Shown: piece after piece, positions 1 to 5,758 of the stretch | How the letters are laid out: the number at the start of each line of letters is the position of its first letter | How positions within the stretch are numbered: position 1 is the stretch's first letter | DNA from: an uncultured cyanobacterium | Lineage (GTDB): Bacteria; Cyanobacteriota; Cyanobacteriia; PCC-6307; Cyanobiaceae | Length of the DNA: 5,893 nucleotides | Assembly (NCBI GenBank): GCA_903928835.1 | Contig: CAIYSK010000387.1 | Coordinates: 1 to 5,893, forward strand | Direction of reading: 5' to 3' | The notes under the pieces: model-generated | Told to the model about the DNA's origin: nothing | Database searches by the model: none | Seen by the model: only the letters and a program-made list of their open reading frames with translations | Made by a program: the position numbers and the translations under genes

Positions 1-1025
1 CCCTGGTCAGTGGTTCCCTCGCGGGCTTGGCCGCGGAGTTGCAACGGCCCGATCCCCGGCTGGAGCAAACCCTGTTTGGCTGTCGTTTCAGCAATCCGGT
101 GGGTTTGGCCGCTGGTTTCGATAAAAACGCTGTGGCGGCTGGGATTTGGCATTGCTTTGGTTTTGGTTTCGCCGAGCTGGGCACGGTCACCTGGCACGCC
201 CAGGTGGGCAATCCCAAGCCGCGGCTGTTTCGCTTGGCGGCCGAGCGGGCCGCGCTCAACCGAATGGGCTTCAACAACACCGGTGCCCAGGAGGTCAAAC
301 GCACCTTGGAGCGCCAGCACTTGCCGCCCCTGGGGCAGCGGCCGGCGGTGCTTGGCATCAACCTCGGCAAATCCAAGATCACCTCCCTTGATCTCGCCCC
401 AGACGACTACGCCTCATCGCTCGAACTCTTGGCCCCTTTGGCTGATTACGCGGTGATCAATGTGAGTTCGCCGAACACGCCCGGCCTGCGAGACCTGCAG
501 GAGGAGGTGTTGCTGCGCCGGCTCGTGGAGCGCCTCAGGCGGCTCACGGCTTGCCCTCCCCTGCTGGTGAAGATCGCCCCCGATCTCGAAGATGACGCCA
601 TTGACGCGATTGCGCGGATGGCCTACGAGGAGGGTCTTGCAGGGGTGATTGCGGTGAATACCAGCATCAATCGATTCGGTTTGGAGAACCGCCGCCTTGC
701 TCAAACGGGCGGCACCTTGGCCCAGGAGGCCGGGGGCCTCAGTGGCGCGCCGCTGCGCGGGAGGGCCCTGGAAGTGCTGCGCCGTTTGCGGGCCACGGCT
801 GGCCCCGCCCTGCCCTTGATCGGGGTAGGCGGGATTGATTCGCCCCAGAGCGCCTGGGAGCGGATCACGGCGGGGGCTTCCTTGGTGCAGCTCTACACCG
901 GTTGGATCTACCAGGGCCCGGTTTTAGTGCCCCAGATCCTCGAAGGTTTCAGCCGCCAACTGGATAGCCATGGGCTTGCCCACCTTGGCGACGCCGTGGG
1001 CACTGGATTGCCATGGCGGGATTGA
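1..1025 (+). CDS. pyrD: Dihydroorotate dehydrogenase (quinone), class 2, 5'-truncated by the window
   Basis: This enzyme oxidises dihydroorotate to orotate in pyrimidine synthesis, using FMN and passing electrons to membrane quinone. The first complete in-frame codon is at base 3 and the frame is open to the window edge. Visible motifs in order are the FMN-site stretch [12 protein letters not shown] (about 93-128), NRMGFNN (about 261-281), [11 protein letters not shown], then [11 protein letters not shown], whose second Ser (468-470) aligns with the class 2 catalytic base Ser175 of E. coli PyrD. Further on are [24 protein letters not shown], and the phosphate-binding GVGGIDS followed by [16 protein letters not shown]. 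Class 2 enzymes have an N-terminal membrane-associating helical region of which only the end is present, so a TTG at 27 is an unlikely start and roughly 40 or more residues are missing upstream. The next gene starts 25 nt after the stop. Identification is very secure. Confidence 0.96.
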   Translation, partial: LVSGSLAGLAAELQRPDPRLEQTLFGCRFSNPVGLAAGFDKNAVAAGIWHCFGFGFAELGTVTWHAQVGNPKPRLFRLAAERAALNRMGFNNTGAQEVKRTLERQHLPPLGQRPAVLGINLGKSKITSLDLAPDDYASSLELLAPLADYAVINVSSPNTPGLRDLQEEVLLRRLVERLRRLTACPPLLVKIAPDLEDDAIDAIARMAYEEGLAGVIAVNTSINRFGLENRRLAQTGGTLAQEAGGLSGAPLRGRALEVLRRLRATAGPALPLIGVGGIDSPQSAWERITAGASLVQLYTGWIYQGPVLVPQILEGFSRQLDSHGLAHLGDAVGTGLPWRD

Positions 1026-1047
1026 GAGTCGCCGTGCGGTGCCCCCT

Positions 1048-1076
1048 GCGATGACCTCCGCGATGACGTCCGCGAT
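1048..1076 (+). repeat. 12-bp tandem repeat that duplicates the start codon
   Basis: The unit GCGATGACSTCC occurs at 1048-1059 and 1060-1071 with one C/G difference, followed by a partial third copy (GCGAT, 1072-1076). It encodes MTSAMTSA, so two in-frame ATG codons (1051 and 1063) stand four codons apart at the start of the pilus gene. This looks like a local duplication by slippage. Either ATG could be used, with products differing by only four residues. Confidence 0.75.
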
Positions 1077-2721
1077 CCAAGTGGAGGAGATTCCAGCCCT
1101 GATCCAGGAGCGGCTTCGCCAGGTTCGGCACCAACTCTTTCCCCAGAGGCTGCGCCTGCAGATTGACGATCAAGGGCTCAGCGCCCAGCTGCTGACCAAG
1201 GGGAAGGCCCCCATGCCCCCTCCCGTGTCGGTGCCCTTGCCTGCTGGCATTTGCCGTCAAGGGATTCCCCAGAACGCTGCAGCCTTGGGGGATTTCATCG
1301 GTGATTGGCTGCTGGAGCTGGGGCTGGTTGCTTGCCAGGTCGAGGCGGTCTTGCCCGGGGCTGTTTGCCAATGGCGCGTTGTGACATGGCCCTTTGATGA
1401 CCATCCCGACGACCCCCTTCAGGCCCTGCGCCAGCTCCAGATTGATCTAGGGGAATCCCTGCAGATCGAGCAGTCGTGCTTGGGCTGGCAGCCCCTGCCG
1501 CCGGGCCCTGGAGCCCAGGCGCGCGCCTTGCTGGCGGCGGCCCCCAAGCCCGTGGTGCAGACCTGGCAGGAGGTGTTTGCGGTGGCCGGGGTGAGCTTGC
1601 AGCGCCTGATCCCAGCCCAGGTGCAGCAGTGGAGGGCTCTCCAGCCGCTGTGGGTTGATGGCACCCCGTCCGAGCATTGGTTTATTGCGTTGGGTGATCA
1701 GCGCAGCCGCCTGTGGCTGGTGGTGGATGGGGTTCCTGTGGCGGATTGGCCCTTGCCCGCTTGCCCCCCTGGGGCCGGCCCCGATCCAGCCTGGGCCGAG
1801 GCCTTGACCCGTTGCCAGTTGTTTTGGCGCCAGCAGGCTGGGCCCCACCGGCAGGAGGACCCGCCAGTGGCCCAGCGCTGTTACTGGTATTGGGGGTATG
1901 GCGGGCTTGAATCGGTTGGGGCTGAGCTATGGGAGCAGTCCTTGGCGGCCCTGGTGCAGCCCTGGCCCCTGAATCGGGTCTCGCTATCCGATCCGGAGCC
2001 TGGCTGGGATCCCGCCACCCCTGGGATTGATCTGCTCCAGGAAACCAGGGGTGATCAGCCGGGCCAGGCCGCATTGGCCGCGGATTGGCGGCTACCCCTG
2101 CGGCGGGGCGCGGCAATCGGCGCTGCCTTGGTGGCGGCGATGGGGCTGATCGCTGGTGGGTTAGCGGCGATTCAGCTGGGTAACCAGGCCGAGATTGACC
2201 GTTTGCTGCCGGTTCAGGCCTTGGCGGATGGCTTGCAGGCCAGGCTTCAAGGCGAGCGGCGGCGGCTTCGGCTGCTGCAGCGGGGTAACCAGGCCTTGGC
2301 CGATGGTCTGGTGGCGGTGCGATCGGGCTCGGCCCTGCTGGAGGATCTGCGCCGCCGAACCCCGGCCGGGATGCAATTCACCGAGCTGAAGGTGGAGCCG
2401 GCCTTGCTCCATCTCAACGGCAGGGCCACCGATCCCCAGGCCTTTGCCCGCATCAACGCCCTGCAGTTGGCTCTGCAGGCATCGCCGCTGTTCCAGCCCC
2501 AAGGGGTGCAGTTGATCAAGGCCAACCGGGATGGGGCCCCGGCTGGCGCTGGAACGGCAGCAGGAGCTGGGGCGAGTGGGCGCCAACCGGTGGTGTTTGA
2601 GCTCACGGCAGCGTTTGCGGACCGCCCAGCCCTGTTGGATGGGGAGCAGTTGCGGGCGTTGGGAGCCGATGGCATGGCCCAGCGCCTGCTGTTGCTCCAA
2701 CGGGCGGGGGTGCTGCCATGA
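1051..2721 (+). CDS. pilN: Type IV pilus inner-membrane protein: PilM-like plus PilN-like fusion (GspL-like architecture)
   Basis: The 556-aa protein probably forms the inner-membrane alignment complex of a type IV pilus with PilO. Residues about 1-345 resemble PilM (actin-like fold): EAVLPGAV at 98-105 matches the PilM ALPxxxxxxR strand, and ALLAAAPKPVVQTWQEVF from 159 matches its 'LLVAARKEVVE' helix. The nucleotide loops look lost: the expected GLDIG is LQIDDQG at 36-42 and the second DIG-type loop is ALGDQ at 213-217. A membrane helix follows two Arg at about 353-375, then a Leu/Arg-rich coiled coil (about 376-425) and a PilN domain (about 429-522) with LNGRATDPQAFARI and ASPLF. An Ala/Gly linker lies at about 494-510. 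Start: ATG 1051 is chosen because an ATG at 970 would overlap pyrD by 56 nt; GTG 1039 and ATG 1063 are possible, and no clear Shine-Dalgarno decides. The PilN half is secure; the PilM half rests on pattern similarity. Confidence 0.85.
   Translation: MTSAMTSAIQVEEIPALIQERLRQVRHQLFPQRLRLQIDDQGLSAQLLTKGKAPMPPPVSVPLPAGICRQGIPQNAAALGDFIGDWLLELGLVACQVEAVLPGAVCQWRVVTWPFDDHPDDPLQALRQLQIDLGESLQIEQSCLGWQPLPPGPGAQARALLAAAPKPVVQTWQEVFAVAGVSLQRLIPAQVQQWRALQPLWVDGTPSEHWFIALGDQRSRLWLVVDGVPVADWPLPACPPGAGPDPAWAEALTRCQLFWRQQAGPHRQEDPPVAQRCYWYWGYGGLESVGAELWEQSLAALVQPWPLNRVSLSDPEPGWDPATPGIDLLQETRGDQPGQAALAADWRLPLRRGAAIGAALVAAMGLIAGGLAAIQLGNQAEIDRLLPVQALADGLQARLQGERRRLRLLQRGNQALADGLVAVRSGSALLEDLRRRTPAGMQFTELKVEPALLHLNGRATDPQAFARINALQLALQASPLFQPQGVQLIKANRDGAPAGAGTAAGAGASGRQPVVFELTAAFADRPALLDGEQLRALGADGMAQRLLLLQRAGVLP
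2178..2310 (+). repeat. Short direct repeats inside the PilN coiled-coil segment
   Basis: The 13-mer GGGTAACCAGGCC appears at 2178-2190 and again at 2283-2295, 105 bp apart and in frame (GNQA both times). A near-identical stretch beginning CAGGCCTTGG occurs at 2215-2235 and 2290-2310, 75 bp apart and in frame (QALADGL both times). Both spacings are whole codons, so the region probably grew by in-frame duplication of coiled-coil segments just after the membrane helix. Chance similarity in a high-GC gene cannot be excluded for the shorter match. Confidence 0.5.
2718..2721 (+). other. ATGA stop/start overlap (translational coupling)
   Basis: The TGA stop of the PilMN-like gene (2719-2721) shares two bases with the ATG start of pilO (2718-2720). 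Such 4-nt overlaps usually mean that ribosomes finishing the first gene start the second, which would keep PilN-type and PilO proteins, likely heterodimer partners, near equal amounts. The coupling itself is inferred. Confidence 0.8.
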
Positions 2722-3461
2722 ACCCGTTGGAACGGGCGGCATTTTGGCTGCCCCTGTCGGTGGGCGGACTGGTGGCGGCCTTGGTGGGGGGAGGGCTGGT
2801 GGCCCCCCAGTGGCAGCAATGGCAGCAGGGGCAAGCCCGGTTGGCGACCCTGCGGGCGAGCGAAGCCCAGGTGCCGTTGCTCAGGCGTCAGCTGGCGGTG
2901 CAATTGGAGCAGCAGGCCACGGCGGAGCACCAGCAGGAGCTCCTGGTGCGACTCATAGGGGGTACGGGCGACCTGGCCACCGTGCTGGCCCAGGTGGATC
3001 GGGTGGCGGGGCTTACGGGTGTGCAGCTGGATCTTTATGAACCCCAGGGGGCCGCCCCCGAGCCCCCGGCCAAAGCTGGGTTAGGTGCCCAGGACAAACC
3101 AGCGCCACCCCCGCCAGACCCCCTGGCGGTGGAAGGCCTCGAGCGGCAAACCGTGTTGCTCGCCGCCAAGGGCAGCTTCCCCCAGGTGTTGGACTTTTTA
3201 CGGCGGATGGAGCGGCTGAATCTGTTGGTGGTCCAGAGCGATCTGCAACTCGCGTTAGAGGACCTCAAAAATGGCGCCCCGGCTACACCCGCCCCTGCAG
3301 CGGCTACCCCAGGCCCCCAAGCCCCCCAGCCGGCCCAGGGCAAGCAGCCCGCCCTCCCCAACGGGCCCCCCAAGGTGGTGCTCAAGCTGAATGTGTCCCT
3401 CTATGGCCGGGCGCTGCGGCCAACGACAGCTGCCAAGAGCACTCTGGCTGCTCCGGGTTAG
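2718..3461 (+). CDS. pilO: Type IV pilus inner-membrane protein PilO
   Basis: The 247-aa protein would pair with the PilN domain in the periplasm and align the pilus machine between the two membranes. It has a short cytoplasmic N-terminus, one membrane helix at about 7-29, a Gln/Leu-rich coiled coil at about 31-70, and two recognisable PilO segments: the helix GGTGDLATVLAQVDRVAG followed by VQLDLYEP, and AAKGSFPQVLDFLRRMERL followed by a strand beginning LLVVQSDL. The C-terminal strand is VVLKLNVSLYGR (220-231). Two low-complexity inserts stand out: a Pro-rich loop at about 112-136 and an Ala/Pro/Gln-rich linker at about 185-218. The ATG overlaps the TGA of the preceding gene, which suggests translational coupling. 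No pilP follows; the next gene is pilQ. The GspM family is the nearest alternative, but AMIN-type PilQ next door favours PilO. Confidence 0.9.
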   Translation: MNPLERAAFWLPLSVGGLVAALVGGGLVAPQWQQWQQGQARLATLRASEAQVPLLRRQLAVQLEQQATAEHQQELLVRLIGGTGDLATVLAQVDRVAGLTGVQLDLYEPQGAAPEPPAKAGLGAQDKPAPPPPDPLAVEGLERQTVLLAAKGSFPQVLDFLRRMERLNLLVVQSDLQLALEDLKNGAPATPAPAAATPGPQAPQPAQGKQPALPNGPPKVVLKLNVSLYGRALRPTTAAKSTLAAPG

Positions 3462-3483
3462 CAGCGATACCATCCGCCCATCC

Positions 3484-3489
3484 AGGTGG
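3484..3489 (+). promoter_or_regulatory. Possible ribosome binding site for pilQ
   Basis: AGGTGG differs by one base from the consensus AGGAGG. It lies 4 nt before the GTG at 3494 and 7 nt before the adjacent GTG at 3497, so spacing favours the second GTG. No in-frame ATG stands near the pilQ start, so initiation at one of these two GTG codons is the best reading. Confidence 0.45.
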
Positions 3490-3493
3490 GTTT

Positions 3494-5731
3494 GTGGTGC
3501 AACGCGTTTCAGGCTGGTCCCATCGGCTTCTCATCGCTGCCACGGCCACGGCTACTGCCACTGCCACGGCTACTGCCACCGTTGCATTCGTTGGGGGATC
3601 GGGTGGCCCCGCATGGGCCCAGGGCCGTCTGCAAACACCGCCGCCGGTGCCAGGGGCAGGGGGGGTATCTGGGGCTGGCCCGAGTGCCGGCCTGATCCAA
3701 TTGGCGGTGCGGCGGTTGCCCGATGGGGTGGAGTTGGTGATCAGCGGCACGGGAGCGGCCCCCCAGCTGCGCCAGAGCGTCGAGGGCAGCCGCTGGCAGG
3801 GGCAGATTCTCACCAGCCAACCCGGTGCTTTGCGCTTTGGCGCCCAGCGGTTGTCGATGCCGGAATTGGGGCTGCAAGTGGTGAGCCTGCAGGGTTCAGG
3901 CAGCTCGTACCAGCTCGAGATTTTGGCCGCCAATGGGATGCCGTTGCGGCGGCCAACGGTGAGTGCTGATGGCCAGAATTTGATCCTCACCTTTGCAGCT
4001 CCTGCCCAGGTGGTGCAGCAGACGGCCCGACTCGATCTCAACCAGCCAGGCAGCATTCCCCTCGCCAGTGAGGTGCCCGCCCTCAGGCCCCGGGCCGTGG
4101 CTCCCCCCCTGGGTGACATGGCCGTGGGCTCGATGCTGTTGCGTAACCCGTCGCTGGTGCAGGTGAAGGGTCCGCGGGTCACCTTGACCCTCAAAGATGC
4201 TCCCGCCAAGGATGCCTTGATGGCGTTGGCCCAGATCGGTGGCTATGGCTTTGTGTATGTGGATGGCGAAGGGAACGCGGCTTCGGGCACGGCGGCGGTG
4301 GGGGCCCCTGCCCAAGGGCTTGCCGGTGCTGGGGCGAGCAATCGGCTGGTCACGATCTCCTTTCGGAACGAAACCTATGCCAGGGCCCTGAATTCCGTGT
4401 TGCTGGCTTCGGGCTTGCAGGGCAGGGTGGATGGAAATCTGATCATGGCCGGCCCCAGCATTGCGGGTAAAGGCTTCTCTCCCCAGCTTTCCAAGGTGTA
4501 TCGCCTCAATCAGGTGTCGCCGAATTCAGCGGCTGATTATCTCGCCAATTTGGGGGCCACGGTCACCAAGATCAACACCATCACCACCGCCGTGACCCAA
4601 GGGGTAGCCCAGGCTGCGGCGGTGTCATCGGCACCGAGTGCCCAAACCACCCAGTCCACAGAGCAGACCACGGTGGAATCCTTTGGGGCCAAACAGGGCC
4701 CCTTGCTCGGCTTGCAGGCCACCACCGATCCCAGGCTGGGCACGGTCACCTTGATTGGCGATGCCCCACTGATTGCCGTGGCCGAGCACTACTTGCGTCA
4801 GCTGGATCTCAGGCAACGCCAAGTGGCGCTGTCGGTGAAAATTCTAGATGTCAACCTTGACAATGATACCTCCATCGCGAATAGCTTTGCATTTAAATTC
4901 GGCAATAACTATATCGTGAATGATTCGGGTAAGTTCTTGGGGTCTTTTGCTAATGGTTACCCCAGTGGGACAACACCCGCCATTAATCAGCCCAGTGATG
5001 GGCAATTTATTGACTATTTAAGGGCCAGCATTGTCTCTAAAAACACCAAATTATTGGCTTCCCCCACGCTCATTCTTTCGGAGAATCCAGAAACCATTGC
5101 CGGTGGGGCTGAGGTGGCTGCTGCCACCAGCGGGGGTGACCCTGGAGGGGCAAGCAGTGCCCTTTCTGTCGCTTCGATAGGGCGGCCCCGGGCGAACGAG
5201 TCGTTTGTGACTGTGGGCACCAATGAGGTGACGGCCTATACCTCCAACCAGGCCACGGGAAGCAATACCGGCGGCGTGATTACGTGTACGCCAAGTTTTG
5301 GTGTGGCCGGACTTACTTTGGGCGCCAGGGTGTCGAAGATTGATGACAATGGCTTCGTAACGTTCACTCTTTCCCCTGCTATCTCGGCGGCAACGTCGAG
5401 GGAAGAGGTCAGGGGATGTGGATTTATTCAGATCCTGAGTGTTCGACGCTTGGATACGGGGACGGTGCGGGTGCGTGATGGCCAAACCCTGATACTTACC
5501 GGGGTTATTTCTGACCAGGACATTGCCACGGTGACCAAGTGGCCGATCCTTGGGGATATTCCTTTGATTGGTCAGTTTTTCCGTAATTCTGGAAATACTC
5601 GAGTCAAGCGTGAGCTGGTGATCATGGTGACCCCCAAGGTGATCAACGATGAGTCGGGTGGGGTTTATGGCTATGGCTACCAGCCCGCCTCCATGCCGGC
5701 CCGCCAGTGGCTCGGCCAGGGGGCGCCATAG
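3494..5731 (+). CDS. pilQ: Type IV pilus outer-membrane secretin PilQ with AMIN domain
   Basis: The 745-aa product would form the multimeric outer-membrane channel through which the pilus is extruded and retracted. Domains in order: a signal peptide at 1-42 with Arg/His-containing n-region, an Ala-Thr repeat core and a likely cut at AWA|Q; a Pro/Gly linker; an AMIN domain (about 68-170) for peptidoglycan anchoring; an N0/STN domain (about 228-326) split by a Gly/Ala-rich insert at about 263-285; an N1 secretin_N domain (about 332-443) split by a Ser/Thr/Gln-rich insert at about 375-405; and the secretin core (about 443-724). The core holds GLTLGARVSKIDDNGFVTF, VRDGQTLILTGVIS (660-673), WPILGDIPLIGQFFR (683-697) and RELVIMVTPKVI. 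Cys598 and Cys642 may form a disulfide. The last residues are Gly/Tyr-rich. Start is GTG at 3494 or 3497, 32 nt after pilO. GC content drops sharply from about 4840. Family assignment is very secure. Confidence 0.95.
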   Translation: MVQRVSGWSHRLLIAATATATATATATATVAFVGGSGGPAWAQGRLQTPPPVPGAGGVSGAGPSAGLIQLAVRRLPDGVELVISGTGAAPQLRQSVEGSRWQGQILTSQPGALRFGAQRLSMPELGLQVVSLQGSGSSYQLEILAANGMPLRRPTVSADGQNLILTFAAPAQVVQQTARLDLNQPGSIPLASEVPALRPRAVAPPLGDMAVGSMLLRNPSLVQVKGPRVTLTLKDAPAKDALMALAQIGGYGFVYVDGEGNAASGTAAVGAPAQGLAGAGASNRLVTISFRNETYARALNSVLLASGLQGRVDGNLIMAGPSIAGKGFSPQLSKVYRLNQVSPNSAADYLANLGATVTKINTITTAVTQGVAQAAAVSSAPSAQTTQSTEQTTVESFGAKQGPLLGLQATTDPRLGTVTLIGDAPLIAVAEHYLRQLDLRQRQVALSVKILDVNLDNDTSIANSFAFKFGNNYIVNDSGKFLGSFANGYPSGTTPAINQPSDGQFIDYLRASIVSKNTKLLASPTLILSENPETIAGGAEVAAATSGGDPGGASSALSVASIGRPRANESFVTVGTNEVTAYTSNQATGSNTGGVITCTPSFGVAGLTLGARVSKIDDNGFVTFTLSPAISAATSREEVRGCGFIQILSVRRLDTGTVRVRDGQTLILTGVISDQDIATVTKWPILGDIPLIGQFFRNSGNTRVKRELVIMVTPKVINDESGGVYGYGYQPASMPARQWLGQGAP
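3539..3580 (+). repeat. Ala-Thr coding microsatellite in the PilQ signal peptide
   Basis: Seven consecutive Ala-Thr dipeptides (residues 16-29 of PilQ) are encoded by GCN-ACN codons. Within the tract an 18-bp unit (codons gcc acg gct act gcc act) at 3545-3562 is repeated at 3563-3580 with only the last base changed. The tract makes up most of the hydrophobic core of the predicted signal peptide. Because the units are multiples of 6 bp, slippage would change the length of the core without breaking the frame. Confidence 0.85.
4840..5100 (+). other. Low-GC segment inside the pilQ secretin domain
   Basis: By hand count 104 of 240 bases at 4861-5100 are G or C (43%), against 43 of 60 at 3721-3780 (72%) and 46 of 60 at 4261-4320 (77%) in the same gene. 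Codons such as AAT, TTT, ATT and TTA, rare elsewhere in the window, cluster here. The segment encodes the start of the secretin core, rich in Asn, Asp, Ser and Phe. Intermediate values continue downstream (32 of 60 at 5341-5400 and 31 of 60 at 5401-5460), with a GC-rich island between. The cause could be recombination or amino-acid constraint. Confidence 0.7.
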
Positions 5732-5733
5732 CG

Positions 5734-5758
5734 TTGGTCCTAGCTCCTTAGAGACCGA
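5734..5758. terminator. Weak hairpin between convergent genes, possible bidirectional terminator
   Basis: GGTC (5736-5739) pairs with GACC (5753-5756) and CTA (5740-5742) pairs with TAG (5749-5751), leaving a bulged A at 5752 and a 6-nt loop. A T-G wobble and a T-A pair can extend the stem outward to 5734/5758. It sits just after the pilQ stop and covers the stop codon of the opposing gene. There is no T-tract on either side, so intrinsic termination is uncertain. Confidence 0.3.

Noticed and set aside
10..456. Alternative plus-strand open frame across pyrD
   Set aside because: The pyrD frame in the same bases carries intact FMN and catalytic motifs; this frame is Ser/Pro/Arg/Trp-rich noise.
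27..1025. A complete 332-aa pyrD starting at TTG 27
   Set aside because: The frame stays open to the left edge and class 2 enzymes need an N-terminal helical region that would lie upstream, so the gene is cut by the window rather than starting here.
970..1050. An extra 27 residues at the start of the PilMN-like protein from ATG 970
   Set aside because: It would overlap pyrD by 56 nt, and the added residues look like out-of-frame pyrD coding sequence with no domain similarity.
2305..2325. A HIP1-like cyanobacterial palindrome near GCGATCGG
   Set aside because: It differs from GCGATCGC in the last base, and no exact copy was seen in the window.
3382..4209. Minus-strand open frame of 275 codons opposite the pilO end and the pilQ AMIN region
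   Set aside because: It is antisense to conserved coding sequence; the Ala-Val repeat it shows is only the complement of the Ala-Thr microsatellite.
1051..5731. A type II secretion operon (gspL-gspM-gspD) instead of a type IV pilus
   Set aside because: The fused first protein resembles GspL, but the AMIN-containing secretin, the PilN and PilO wording and the lack of any other gsp gene favour pilus genes. The fusion is kept as a finding.
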